DNA of 64,000 nucleotides from Macrocystis pyrifera (GCA_031763025.1 JASSKH010000025.1:4650001-4714000), one strand, 5' to 3'; shown: positions 10,524 through 22,831, counted from the first letter of the stretch. Program-made: numbers and translations. Notes: a model not told the origin generated them from the sequence alone.

Positions 10524-12740
10524 TATTGTTAGCGTAGATGTTTTCGGAACCCTTTTAGTACAATAATGTCCCTTCAGGGGGGACAGACTACTTGAAATTT
10601 GAGTCGCTTGTCCCCAAAACGGGATTGCAGTCCCAAAATAGGTACAGCAGTAGGTCCGTATTACGATGAGGAATAAGAGCTCCTCAAGTAAGTGAGGAGG
10701 GAGAATATGGCAATTTTATCGTCTCGTCGACCCTGGTAACATCCAGGGGAGTTACGGCCCGTACTCAATCGCGGGGGAATTAATGGAAACACGCGGACGG
10801 TTATCACGCATGTTGCAAATTTGAGTATCGACCGATCGGTTGAACTCACAGCTGACGTGCTTTGTTCAGTTTTTCAGAATATCACGAGAAGGCGTGTGGA
10901 CCCAACCCAGCTGTAACTTGTAACCTAAACCTCAACCCCTCCCATAGTCTAGGCTGCGAGAATCTAAAACAAAATGTGGGGACTACCTGCACCACAAAAA
11001 TCGTACCACCAGCGGGTAGTATTTTTGGCACGTCATCCAAGCGTCATCTGTTAGGTTTTGTGTAGGCATGCGTTGTCCACTGCTGTTTTTTTAGTGGGTG
11101 GAGCGTCAAGAACACGGCAAAAAATACCTGGCACGATGTTGATTGTGTCACGCCGAGGTTTGTCGATGGCGTAGGCGTACAGTGAAGCCTTCTCCTCCTG
11201 CAAGAACACAGGAGTGGCTATAACTTCACCTGGTCCTCGGGAAGCGTGCTGACCCGAACTTACAGTCGCTTTGATCGTGTGCTACGGGGTCACGAAACGT
11301 CCAACGGGACTACCAGGTATGCATTATACGGAATTCTCGTGTGAGGGTTTCCGCGGCTTTCTGCTGCGGGGTTCCTCAAGCATCGTCCCCGTTAGTGATC
11401 CTCGCTCAGAACTCAGAACCCACAACCTCTTTTCGCAGGACCACCTGGGGTTTGGAAGGAGCCGTGTCGTCCCAGTGACGCATTTGTACCAGGCCATTTA
11501 TCTGTGAGTCGGACTGCGTGCGCCTCCCAAAGTGCTGTCTGAAAGCGGGTGCCCCTCCCAAGGTGCTGTCTGAAAGCGGGGTAGTGATTGCACCCTCGGT
11601 GACCTCCAGGGCCTAAGGCCTTGGCTACCAAATCACCAAAAATACAAACAAGCAGTACCGGTAGTCAGTCGTACGTAACAGCAGCAGTAGTACTGCTTTT
11701 CTTTCTGCAAGTAAACCAGTACAGCAGCGTGTAAAGTACGACGTACTATTGTAGCACTGGTACACTGCAGCAGTACAACACAGCATAGCAGATACAGCAG
11801 CAGGGCTTGCAGCCAGTAGGAGACTACAAATGCGCCAATTTTGCAGCGGCAGTAGTATAATAGTAGGCACAGCAACAGTGGTGATGAGCCTCTTTGCGGT
11901 CACCAGGTACGCTGCTGTTTGTTACGTATCTTACGTTTGAGAAATTCGTACTTTTTTTTAACATGTCTCTTCGTACGAGCGTTTTTCGGCAACACGCTAA
12001 GTAGTCGCCACCGAAAGATCGGCCGAACGCATTGGTCGAGGTCTCGGTGCGATCCGTGCACTCCAAGGCGCATGGCGAGCGCTCAAAGTTTTTTTTCGGC
12101 GGGAGTGGATAGGACGATTTCCCAAGTAAGTACCGCTCTAAATCTTGTCTGTTTTTTTTCTCTCATTGGCTGTGAGCACACAGCCCAGACATACACCAGG
12201 GACACAACAGACAACATGCACAGCAGATCCCATAAATACAACGCTGCCGCCCCACACGCCATGCGTGTGCGACGCACCCATATTGCAGTATTTCTGTGGC
12301 TGGTTGTGGTTGTCGGAGCCTGCGGTCTGTAGTCCACCGTCTTCCTCATCAGGTATTTTTTTGATGCGTACGTGCCCGGGCTGACGTACCTGGAGCATTT
12401 TTTTTGTGTTTGTTGCACGAAGCATGGCCCACGGCCCGGGCAGCAATAGCAGCAGTGCACAGAGCGTGCTTACCCCTAGCTTACTACAGCACCACAACCC
12501 TGCTGTTCAGCAGCAGCAACAGCAGGGGACACACCTTGCGTGTATGGATGATCGTCCTACTGCGGCTATAATAGTTGATTTGTCGGAGACTGCGATCGAT
12601 TGCTTGACCACGCCACCACCACACCACCATCACCTCTCTCCCTGCTGCTTCGTCCGCGTGTTGCTGTGTTTGATCCAACATTGCCACTGCTCCAGCTGTG
12701 CTGAACACAGTGCACCAACAGCCGCCAGTGTACTATTACG
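10524..12740. other. No gene recognised, CAG/GTAC-word-rich
   Basis: No convincing coding frame. 11515-11582 holds a short direct duplication (CTCCCAA.GTGCTGTCTGAAAGCGGG, twice, about 36 bp apart). From 11.68 kb onward the sequence is dense in GTAC, CAGCAG and TACTGCTG words. The long frame at 12406-12948 follows this bias and has no domain. Confidence 0.45.
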
Positions 12741-12835
12741 GGGGACCATAGTATATAAGACCTACGGTCCACACAAAATCCTATATATTTACCTATTTTT
12801 ACTAGCAGTATTTGGTCCTATTTACTATGGACCTC
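12741..12835. mobile_element. Tiny MITE-like palindromic element
   Basis: GGACCATAGTATATAAGACC at the left end is matched in inverted orientation by GGTCCTATTTACTATGGACC at the right end with few mismatches. A related arrangement (GGGGGACCATAGTAGTAGGAC and GTAGGTCCTATTTACTACC) occurs at 57581-57660. Two copies with matching ends suggest a short MITE family. No clear target duplication. Confidence 0.4.
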
Positions 12836-13534
12836 CGCAATATGTGCTTGTGGCAGATCCGCGATGTACTCTCAGTACTACTGCTGCTGTAGTGTTCGTT
12901 GTTGTTGTCGTCGGCATTGGCCTATGCACGTACCTGCCGCATGTGTGACCGGCATTTTTTGCTCCGTACCGATCATCCCCGGATCGACACTGGTATGTTG
13001 TACGTCGATTCGAGTACAACAAATCGTTCGTACAAGCATTGTGTACAGCAGCATTCGTACAAAACGCACTTACGGTTGGTTACTGACTGTTGTGTGTCCT
13101 ACAATACTGACCGATAGATCCTACTGTAGTGTAGAGCCAGCTGAAAGGGCAGCAGTACGCGTTCCTTTGTGGCAGTACGCGTATCTTCTGTTTTTGTATC
13201 ATATCACGTGGCATGTTGCCGCAGTACTGCTGCTGTACATGCAGTCGTACCTGTACACACTACTCTTAAGAGATCCTGCGATGTGTTTTAGATTGCGTAA
13301 ACAACCTCAACGTGCCAGTTGTACGAGTACTGCTGTACCGTCGTAGATGACAACCTGCGCTCGTTGAGTTTTTCGATCCTCGTTTTTTTTATTTTCAACT
13401 CTTGAGTTATTTTGTACCAGAACACCCACCTTGCTTTTATGACCTATGTATACCTATGATATAATACAAGTTGTGTGTGTTTACGGAAGGCCACGGTGTT
13501 TGGGCTGCGCTTACGTGTGGCCTGCGTTCATACA
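12836..13534. other. No gene recognised, TACTGCTG-rich
   Basis: Dense in TACTGCTG/CAGCAGTA and GTAC words. Overlapping frames are open on both strands because of this word bias rather than selection for a protein. Confidence 0.45.
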
Positions 13535-13776
13535 CCTATTTGCTCGCACTACTTGGGAAGGAAAGCAAAGTATGTTCCAGTGTAGGTGCTTCGTGCACTA
13601 TTGATAGCAGTATTTCGGGTTTGTACTAAAGATACTGCGTGTACTCGCAATATTTCCTATTTGCTCGCACTACTTGGGGAGGAAAGCAAAGAATGTTCCA
13701 GTGTAGGTGCTTCGTGCACTATTGATAGCAGTATTTCGGGTTTGTACTAAAGATACTGCGTGTACTCGCAATATTT
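13535..13776. repeat. Tandem duplication, two 121-bp units
   Basis: CCTATTTGCTCGCACTACTT starts each unit (13535 and 13656). The units differ at only two or three positions, so the duplication is recent. Confidence 0.85.
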
Positions 13777-14088
13777 CGAGGTTCTGTACTACTGCGGATA
13801 CTCTGCGGGTACTTTCGGGATTGCAGTATTTCGGGATTCGCTACTGCTGTTGCTGTGGATACTCCCTGTTGTGCTTCAAGTATCTCGGGATTCTGTATTG
13901 CAGGTACTGCAAGTACGAACATGATTTCGTCCGTTGGTAGTATTCACACTGCGAATTCGCAGTACCGACCTTACGCAATTTTTTTGTAGTTGCGTGTACA
14001 CCGCAAACATTGAATTGATCGCCGTGATTCATGTGTTTAGGATCAATATCCACGTACCGGTATCCTATTTTCTATTGTAGTACCAGAT
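13777..14088. other. No gene recognised
   Basis: Short stretch rich in ATTTCGGG and TACTGC words, with no coding or RNA signal. Confidence 0.4.
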
Positions 14089-14097
14089 AGTAATAAT

Positions 14098-14930
14098 TAG
14101 GGCTTTTCGCGGGTCATGACCCGACCCGCGGGTCGGGTCATGGGGTGTTCAAAATGTCACGGGTCGAGTCGAGTCGGGTCAGGAAGTGTTAAAAATCTCA
14201 CGGGTCGGGTCGGGTCGGGTCAAGAGGTTTTCAAATCTCACGGGTCGGGTCGAGTCGGGTCAAGAGTTTTTCAAATCTCACGGGTCGGGTCGGGTCGGGT
14301 CAAGAGGTGATGAAAAGCTCACGGGTCGGGTCAGGTCGTGACCCGCGAGAAGCGGGTCACTCGCGAGTCGGGCCAGCGTGACCCGCGAGTTCTTTTCTGC
14401 TGACCCGCGGGTCGGACCCGCGCATCCGGCCCGCGGATCCGACACTCGAAAAACATCCCGCTCTCTTACCCAAAGGCATTTATCGTATTTATACTCCAAA
14501 AATACTCTTTGGTATCTTATGCAAACATTAAAACACTGCCAAATCCATACACGCATGACCGCATCCTTTTATACCCACTACAGCCAGGCCACATATCACT
14601 TTGTTGGCCCAAAAATGAATATTAAATTGTTTTCGAAATGTCGACCCACGGGCCGGTTCCGCAGGTCGGACCTGCGGGTCGGACCTGCGGGTCAAGATAA
14701 ATAGTCTCGCGGGTCAAGGTGACCCGACCCGCATGAAACCCGTGTCTCACGGGTCAATACAAAGGTGGCGAGTCGAGTCGGGTCGGGTCAGGAGGTTTTG
14801 AAATCTCGCGGGTCGGGTCGGGTCGGGTCAAGAGGCTTTCAAAATCTCGCGGGTCGGGTCGGGTCGGCTTACCCAACCCGACCCGACCCGACCCGACCCG
14901 TGAGACTTGACTTGACCCGCGAAAAGCCCT
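14098..14930. mobile_element. MULE-type MITE built of GGGTC pentamers
   Basis: The element starts TAGGGCTTTTCGCGGGTCA and ends with the inverted TGACCCGCGAAAAGCCCT. AGTAATAAT flanks it directly on both sides (14089-14097 and 14931-14939). A 9-bp target duplication with inverted ends is the signature of Mutator-like transposition. Most of the interior is an irregular array of GGGTC or GAGTC pentamers on the left and GACCC mirrored on the right, around a unique core at about 14450-14630. It carries no transposase, so it would be moved by a MULE encoded elsewhere. Confidence 0.8.
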
Positions 14931-14939
14931 AGTAATAAT

Positions 14940-17253
14940 CTCACATTATTTCCATAAACAGCAGTATAGTCTCTCCTAAAAAATAAGCGTGTTCTTCACA
15001 TTAATGATGGGGGCATGCAGTTATCAATATTTCTATCCAGGTATTATAGTGGTAGGGCTGTCAGTAGTCCATCAACTCATACTCTTGTTGCAACGGCATG
15101 CATTCATAATAGAGTGGTAATGAAGCACGAGTGCCCCTTTGGAGTTACCAGGTACCTGGTATTTGTTCCCACTTCCGTATCATACACCCCAGGATTTTTT
15201 CCCTTCTTTTTTTTCATATACGAGTCCTTAGTAACCTCATAATCACGTGTTAGTTATGATTTGTTTTGGCGGTCAGTTTTAATGACGTGATGTGATTTTT
15301 TGGTTGTCGTTGTTTCTATTGGCTCTTTGGCTTGGTTTCTGTTGTCTGCCGCACCTCCTTCCGGGGAGCACGACACGTTTTAGTTTTTGGTTTTTCATAT
15401 TTGTTTTCCTTGGTTCCATTCTATTATTCTCTCTCTCATAGAATGCGTCTGTCTTGCCTGCCCAATCCATTTAAATGAGATGACATCGCAATGTCTACTC
15501 TGCTTACCGCAAAACAATGTAGTGTATGTGTGCCGTGTAGTTTTTTCACCACAAATGTCTTGTATCTCTCGCGTGGCATTGAATAATCGGCACGAACACT
15601 CGTTGTGCTGGATGTCGGCAAGTAGAAAGAACGGTTTAAATGTGAAGAAGACACACAGGTATCAACGAATCGTGACTGGTTGATTATTGAACGTAATCAT
15701 AACTTGTTGGTGATTACTATTGGTTATTTTAGAGGCATTTTGTAATGTAACCATACAAAAATGTGCCTGCGATGGAAACGCAGGTGTATCTATGACTATC
15801 AGTCAGCCCGGCAAAGAAGCAGCGTGTCAGTTTTCTTTCCAAGAGCGACGAAATCATGAACGAATGAACCCTCTACAAACCCGAGTATGTTGCAGAGAAT
15901 GCAGTAGACCCGCAGACGGGCCTCTAGGGTGGTGGGGGAAGTCCTCGTGCGTCCATCCCCGTATTGCCACGCTATATAGCCCGCAAGTTTCTTGCGGTTC
16001 AAGCTTCAATTGACGCATTCAACGGCGTCTTGTCCGTAGCCGGACTTGCCGTTACTAAGACACGCAGTCTTCTGTGTTCGGAAAAGGAGGAATGTATTAT
16101 GTTTCTCCATTAAAACATGAAGCACAGACTATGGTACAACGCGTTACTGCCGTATTCTGGGTGTCTTGTAACTACTGCTTGCAGCGCGGTTAAGGATACT
16201 GGCAATTTCGCATGCAAGGCATGCGTGGTATCGTAGGCGCGTGATTGGCTAGGCGGCGACTTACCGTAAGTAGGACATTGTTGAGGCGCAAGTACCCCCG
16301 GCGCCTGCTGTAGTGGAACACTGTTTGTTGCACGTACTACCGTCGCATTGTACCGTACGCTACACTTGAGATAGCGTGTGGGGGGGGAGGGGGGCTGCGT
16401 AGGTGAACGAAATAAGGTCCCATATTCGGAGCTGGCATCGGAATCTGCGAAGTATGCGCTTAAAATTTATCAAGAATCATGATTATTAATCACATCATTG
16501 TGCGGTTGATTGTATTGACTTCAATCAACTGATCATGATTAAATCAACCCGATTCGGACAAATTAATCAACACTCAAATCATCCTCGGAACATAGTTGAT
16601 AGAAACCGCTACAGTATGAAACAGTATATAGGCATGGGCACGTGGGATGTGGATACGCAGTCGATGCCAAGGAAGAAAGCCGGAATCCCGCCGCATTCAA
16701 TGCACACGGCAGCAAACAACAAGACCGCTATCACACAGCAGCACGGCCACCGCGAGGCCTACTCGAGACAGCTTGCGGCGAAACAAGCCCCATGACTTAG
16801 CGCAAGCTCCTCCGCTCCAGTGGATGCGGGATTTGTCGAAATCGATTTGATACGAGCTCGAAGTCAACGATTTTATTGCCGTTTTTTATGCAAGAATTTT
16901 ACATCGAGGTTGAAAATGTCAAGGATGTGCGTAGTTTCTTGACGGGGAGGTATTGACGGTAACAATGAGGCGGGTCGGTAAAACCGTCCACCGAATGGAA
17001 CCGTTGTCCCGCCCCGTCGAGAAAATAATCATCTTTGCTCTTGACTGTCCCGTCCCGTGGACAAAACCCGTCCTTACCGTCCAGTCTCGCCGCCAAAACC
17101 TGCCTCCACCATCCACTCCCGCCATGGTCGTCACTCCTTCAAGTGATACTTTTAGTACTAATGGTTCTTTTACCCGTCAAAGATGTCTCGAGACGGCAGC
17201 TGTGACGTATTTTCAAGACTATCAAGGAAATCATGCACTTATGACGAAGAATT
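14940..17253. other. No gene recognised
   Basis: Only short frames. AATCACGTGTTAGTTATGATT (about 15241) and an inverted, imperfect partner near 15686-15714 could be the ends of a 470-bp MITE, but the match is weak. A G-run (16380-16393) and an AT-rich stretch with two ATCATGATTA words (16476-16540) lie nearby. Confidence 0.4.
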
Positions 17254-17720
17254 CTCAGTTTGTAAAGTTGAATCTCAGCTGCGGTAATTGCAAATATGTC
17301 TGTCTGTCCGCAGTCACAAGGAAAATCCAATCCTCGCAAAATCTGGTCCCAAACCGCTCCCAACGTTGAGATGTATACCGCGCGAATCGATAGCGGACAG
17401 ACATACATGCAGTCTGGACCAACTTTCGGATTCAACGGAACCCTGCGCCTTGAGCTACGCGACCCAGCCTCGCCGGGGGGACAACCGCTTGTGGGCAGTC
17501 GCTTGTGCCATATTCGGCACGAGCAGCGAAATCTTTGGCAAGTTGGCTATAGCGCATCGATCGCAACATAGTGGGATCACTTTGTAGAAATATTTCTCGC
17601 TCAGCACAGTTTGTTAATGAGGTCGTTGTCCGCCGCTCGCAAACGGCCGTGCATGGGCGCTTCTGGCTGCAAGGTCTTAGCCCCATGGGGTTTGCAATAT
17701 ATTCTGTAACGTTTTTCGAC
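17254..17720 (+). repeat. Dispersed repeat with former coding frame, copy 1
   Basis: Similar along its length to 43638-44040. Both start TCTCAGTTTGTAAA, contain CCTCGCAAAATCTGGTCCCA and end near GAGGTCGTTGTCCGCCGC. In both, a plus-strand frame reads NPRKIWSQTAP and later LELRD.ASPGGQ. Many differences are at third codon positions, and a four-base difference near 17500 shifts the frame in this copy. The downstream part (17690-17750) also matches 56445-56500. This is a decayed transposon or duplicated gene fragment of unknown function. Confidence 0.55.
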
Positions 17721-18145
17721 AGGGTCGCTTCCTGCTCTACAGTTAAATCGGAGTTAATAGTAATCATCAAACAGGCAACAACAGCAACTGTTACAGCAGC
17801 ACCAAACAGGTCGAGCCATGCGCTTTCCTCGTCTCGTTGACTCGTACTAGTATCGAACTGTTGTATATGCAATTCGTTGTTTTCATTTCACGCGGTAAAT
17901 TAGGATCGGGCTACCTGGCACCAGACACCGCCGGGTATACGGTGTGGGTCTGTGGGTTCTTCACATTAAACTGCTATTTCCACCCGTGAACATCCAGGAC
18001 ATCCAGTGTCCATGCCTTATCATAGACAGAATTCGACGACGTGGGTGATCAGCTTTTCGTATCGAAAAATGGCAGAGCTCTCTGAATTCAAGGTGTTCTC
18101 CATGACAACGAACAGCAGCAGAACGATCGATGAGTAGGATGGTGA

Positions 18146-18303
18146 CACAACTGTGTAGCGTGGTTGCTTCGCGCCCGACGCGCGGTCAGCGGGCGGCGCA
18201 TCTCTCCGCGTCCAGACTACAGTCGGCTGGCGGGGGTTTGGGCCTGGAGGCCAAGAAAAGCGCACTCGTCGCGCACCTCTCGGTGGATGCGTACTCGTAG
18301 ACT

Positions 18304-18335
<32 letters not shown>

Positions 18336-18760
18336 CAGTCACATTGTGAAGTACAAAATACCAAGACAAGTTGACCTTTAAAGCACACTCGGCACGTCTC
18401 TCCGCCGCCAGACCAAAGAAAGGCAGTCACAGTTGGCTCGGAAGCTTCATCCTACGCGCAGTGCAGCGCACCCAGCGCGTCTCTTCGCAGTACCAAGGTT
18501 GTTTCGTTTTGCGAAGGTCAAAGCTGAAAATGCAACCGGGTCAAAATCTGAAGCTCAAAAATTGTATCGTAATTTCACAACTACCTGCCGCTGTAGTCTA
18601 CAAATACGTGTCCACGGAGAAGTGCGCGCCTCGCGCTCTTCTCTCGGTCTCTACGCCCGAGCCCGCGACAGCCGACTTTAGTCTGGCCACGGAGAGATGC
18701 GCCGCCCGCCGAACGCGCGTCGGGCGCGAAGCAACGTCGCTATACAGCTGTGTACTGGCG
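18146..18760. repeat. Large inverted repeat (about 165-bp arms) next to a CAG tract
   Basis: 18146-18310 and 18590-18760 are reverse complements at roughly 80 percent by eye. TTGCTTCGCGCCCGACGCGC in the left arm reappears inverted as GCGCGTCGGGCGCGAAGCAA in the right. The loop is about 280 bp and starts with the CAG tract. The pair could form a long hairpin in DNA or in a transcript. The copy at 58127-58250 has only the left arm. Confidence 0.75.
18305..18334 (+). repeat. (CAG)10 microsatellite
   Basis: Ten uninterrupted CAG units at the inner edge of the left hairpin arm. The related copy at 58245-58270 has an interrupted CAG/CGG version. Confidence 0.95.
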
Positions 18761-19860
18761 CAGTTGCTCGTGCCGCTGCGATGCCCTGCGGCTGGTAGCA
18801 CTACATTTCAAACCGAAGTATTGGACCACTAACTGTGTATTTCGTACTAACTAATTAACCTCCCGTAAATACCGGCCATTTACACCTGTACGGCTGTGTC
18901 CGTCAAAGTAAAGACCGCTGTATACCCCATACTAATGTGCTTGCTGCATACGTAACAATGTATTATACGGAAAATAACTACCCAACAAAGGCACAAAGCA
19001 CGAAGCACCCTCCAGGTATCCGCGGCAGGTTGGTATTCGAGTAGCACTTCTGGATTCAAGTATATAACTTGTCTACTACTGTGCTCCGTACAGGTACGGC
19101 TGAAGGGTAGCATGATGGTTGATAGGTTATAGCCGGTTGATATGCGTCAGGTTTCACGGGGTGTCATATTAAGCCGTTCTTTCTCAAATCGACATCCAGT
19201 GCAACCAATGTCCGTGACGATTTTTCAATCCTACTCGTAGAGTGATACAAGATACAAGTTCTATGGTCACAAAACTAGGCCACAGAGATACTATATTGAG
19301 TGTTACGTATGGAGTAAGCACATGAAAGAGGGAACAGGAAAGAAAGGAAAAAACAACAAATAAAACAAATAGATAGAGAAAAATTAAAATGACAACGTGC
19401 CTCCAAAGGTGTTTTGATAAAAAGATGCGTTGGATGGATCAGACAATATTATGCTGATGCTGAACCAGATGCAGTGTGAATTGTGGAACCTTGAGCTTAC
19501 GCCGTGTACCATGGCAATACCATGAAGATACGATGTATGGACTGGATTTTTAGTTAACGTCCCTTAGATGCCTGCCCTTTTACTGCTGCTGTACCACCGT
19601 GTCCGTCAAAGTACAGACCGCTGTGCAATTCATACTAAACAATTAGCGTAAAATACCCCTGGCCATTTACCGCTGTACGACTACCAGGTATGTCGGTGAA
19701 AGTAAGGACCGGGACGATTGAATACCTGACAATTTACATGTTGTACGACTAGACCAACTCCAACTGTGACTTCACAAAGCTAAAAGACAATCACTCTGAG
19801 AACAGCGCTCGAATGCATTTCGTCGAGGGCAATGACAATAGATACTAGCTACTTCAAAAT

Positions 19861-20150
19861 AGAAAATGACGTTTTTTGGAAATCGGATATTACGAAATTA
19901 CGATTTTTAAAATTACGAAATACGCGGCAGTTTAGTTTTACGCCTATTTCGCACATCACATGCCCGGGCGAAACAGCACAATAAACACCAATTACAACCA
20001 CGACCGCTACCAGCACCACCAGCACCGACCACCGTGCTCGACACCGGTAGTACCTTAGATTAGGGGCGTGGCCGACCAACGAGGACCACCAACCACAACC
20101 GCAACTAACAACTGTTTCAACCGCGACAACCACAGCCACCAGAAGAACAG
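19861..20150. other. ACC/CCA-rich sequence, no gene
   Basis: Low-complexity ACCACC and CAACC runs on the plus strand. The 109-codon minus frame here is Val-rich because of this composition. Confidence 0.4.
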
Positions 20151-20154
20151 CCAC

Positions 20155-20600
20155 GACCATCTGGTCCCGTCGAGACAAGAAAAATGCACCATCCCGTCCC
20201 GTCGAGATAAAATATATGTATCGTCCCGCCCCGTCGTGAAGAATTATATTTACCGTCGCGTCCCGTCATGAAGAGCAGAAAACTCTGTACTGCACCTTTC
20301 CGTCCAGTCGAGAAAATGCACACCGACTGCCACATCCAGGCAAACAAATGTTTGATTATTTCACCGTCCCGTCTTCATTTGTCTTCGTGACAAACATGTC
20401 AAAATAGTACGTCCTGTCCCGTCTCGACTATAGCCAGACACCAAACGCCTTGGAAAAAAATTGCCGCTTTTGTCTACCGTCGTCGTCCCGCAATATATGC
20501 GGTACCCATCGGTGCGGGGCCCCGCTTTAGTGCCGTGAAAATTGTCTGTCACGACCTCGTCCCGCGACAGTACGCTATAGCACTATTGCAGGACCGGTCC
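20155..20600. repeat. Interspersed CCCGTC/GTCGAGA minisatellite-like region
   Basis: CCGTCCCGTCGAGA-like blocks recur about every 40-60 bp (for example near 20163, 20192, 20226, 20257, 20303, 20363 and 20414). A smaller related cluster occurs at 17000-17090. The spacing is irregular, so this is a degenerate repeat rather than a clean satellite. Confidence 0.5.
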
Positions 20601-22640
20601 TATAATATTTCAACCCCCCCGCACCATAAGCGGGACGCTCGCGGCTCCATGTCACTACGCGCAGTACAGGCCAGCAGTAGTAGTACATGACACAACGACA
20701 GTACACCAGGTCAGAGATATCGCTACGCCACCGTCTTACTACCTATCGTGGCTTATGTTCAAGTTTTGACGAGCTTTGGTTCCCTCAAGAGTTTTCGCGG
20801 AGTCGTGCATTGATGACGAGGCCGCATACCGTCTGCAGAAAGACCAGACCGTTGTTTGCTACAGCGCATGCTTCGAAACCAGCGCGGCAGGCAGACATTC
20901 GGAGTTGGTGAACAGCCTACGAGTAGCCAACAAGTTGCAGTGGACTGTGTAGTACAGGAATTATAGTTGTGCTCCGTACCGTACCACAGCAGTACTCGCT
21001 TGTACAGTTGTACTTTAAGTAAGGTGAAGCTGACGTGGCGTGGCGACGGGTGGATGCGTCTTTTCAGCCGAGCGATGCCATTGATCAGAGCACCAGTTCC
21101 AGTTCGTGTGTCGTATTGGCTGCGTGCTTATCCTCGCAGCCCACGATGATGACCCCATCCGCGAAAACATCAGCGTCAGCCGTGGTGGACGCCGGGAGGC
21201 TCACGGTGCGCGAGGATCCAAAATATGTCGCCGGGTGTGGTTTCTTGTGCAGGCCTGGGCGGAAAGTATTAATAGCCGTTGTATATATTTTGTGTGTTTT
21301 TCGTACGGCAGACTACAAGACCACGTACAGCAGTACTCGTGGGAGAACAAAACGCGGACTTCGTTGGGATCTCTCGATGGAAAAATCATCGCACGGAAAA
21401 CGAGACAAAACGCTGACTTCGTTGGAATCTCTCGTCGGAGAAATCATCGCACGGTCCGCGAGCAGGCCGGCACCGTGTGCTTCTTCATACCACCGCCATG
21501 TAGTAGCTTTACACTTAGTACACGTTGCCAGTTGCCATGGTCAGCGAACTCGAGCAAGAAAGGGGTCCATGCTGCCGCTCTACGCCCTGTTTGTGTGGCT
21601 TGTGGTGTCTGGTATATATATCTTCTGGCATATCCACGTGTTTACTGCTGACGCGTAGGCATGCGGATTATTTCGCGAACCGTAACATGTAACTGCCACA
21701 TGGGAATGCCACCGTCTACAACGCATGTCATCATGCTCTGTTTCTCTCTTCGTTATTGAACTTGCTCCATTCTCCTAACGGGGTGCTGTAACGATGCGGG
21801 CCCCGGCCTCCTGCTGAGTTTAGGGGTAAGAATGTAGTGCTGTGGGTTGTTCGTTTCCTCGTGAAGACACCATGATTTGAGATGCATGTATTAATATTGT
21901 ACGTGTACTAAAATGCACAAAAATTCGAACAAAAAACTGATGTAAATTCGAAAGACTGGGCACTGGCGCAGTATGTACTGGCAGGGCAAAAGTAAAATCT
22001 ACTGATGGACCCGGTCAGTGTATTCGCCAGTAGTTTTGTCTTAGGTACATGTCCAAGAAACACGCTATATATAGTACGGAAACTCAACAATTGCGTTTTG
22101 GTAGGAGAGAAGACAGAGGAGCGCTACGCCACCCCCTGGCTGTTGAACCTTTTTCCGCATTCCTTCGTTTCCTTGGTTTCTTGTCTGGTCTCTTTCTCTG
22201 ATTGGAGTACCTGGTACCTGATACCGGTTACAGGTAGAGTTCCTTCGTTTTTTTTATTTGTTTTCGTCAATTTTTGTTTGTCGTTTGTATGTGCTGTCCT
22301 AGGTGTTTTGTTTGTTGGTGAGAGCCTTCTATTCGACCCTTTGCCCCAAGGATGAGAGCGATGGAGTAGCATTAGTTATCATCGGGCATGTATCTGAGCG
22401 ATTATTTATGTACCTGCGGGGAAACCCATTAACGTCAAGATTGGTCACGCACATCATCGCCACTAGTTGCATGCATTTTTGTTGTTTTTGTATGTGTCGA
22501 TGACCGCAACCACCCCCGGCCAATGCAGTTTTCAAGCCCCGATTGTGGTGGGTAAATGAGGCGAGAACAAGCATTTTACTCACTTCCGGCGGCGCCTGCG
22601 GTGAGGCACCCTCACCAGTCTGGGGGGGGAGATTGGTCAA
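20601..22640. other. No gene recognised
   Basis: Two overlapping frames at 21035-21658 and 21106-21651 (207 and 181 codons) are the longest but lack any domain. They contain a direct duplication of about 57 bp (CTTCGTTGG.ATCTCTCG twice, 21358-21470). 22140-22330 is T-rich. A frame on minus at 22329-22739 is also unrecognised. Confidence 0.4.
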
Positions 22641-22754
22641 GCTACGCTCGGGGTTGGTCGCTCCGTTCGGCCTGTAGACTGCTGCGGTCCAGTCTACCGA
22701 TTGAAATCGACGATAGTATATTATCTGCAGACTGAGCAACCAGTGCCCAGCCCT

Positions 22755-22831
22755 GAAAAACGTTAATAGGCGGGGCTCGGACCTCTGACCTGGGTGTGCA
22801 GAGTTGAGCGCTCTGCGCCTGACCCAAAATG
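22755..22831 (-). repeat. tRNA-derived SINE-like head
   Basis: Read on the minus strand, GCGCAGAGCGCTCAACTCTG followed by CAGAGGTCCGAGCCCCGCC resembles the D-arm-to-T-arm part of a tRNA, with a B-box-like GGTCCGAGCCC. The 5' acceptor strand is not recognisable. The sequence continues on the minus strand into unrelated DNA, as in SINEs. Confidence 0.35.

Larger units (their letters stand above)
17990..19860 (+). repeat. Dispersed repeat family, copy 1
   Basis: The beginning (ACATCCAG...ATGCCTTATC.TAGACA) and the end (CTGAGAACAGCGCTCGAATG, then CGAGGGCAAT) match 57940-59170 in the same order and orientation. The middle parts differ. The shared ends suggest two copies of one mobile element with different internal rearrangements. 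Three related blocks with GTGTCCGTCAAAGTA near 18900, 19600 and (weaker) 19690 lie inside. Confidence 0.6.

Noticed and set aside
14098..14930. Telomeric or interstitial telomere repeat
   Set aside because: The unit is GGGTC, not TTAGGG or TTTAGGG, and the block has transposon ends and a 9-bp target duplication.
21035..21658. 207-codon frame as a gene
   Set aside because: Two overlapping frames are equally open, an internal DNA duplication explains part of the length, and no domain is visible.
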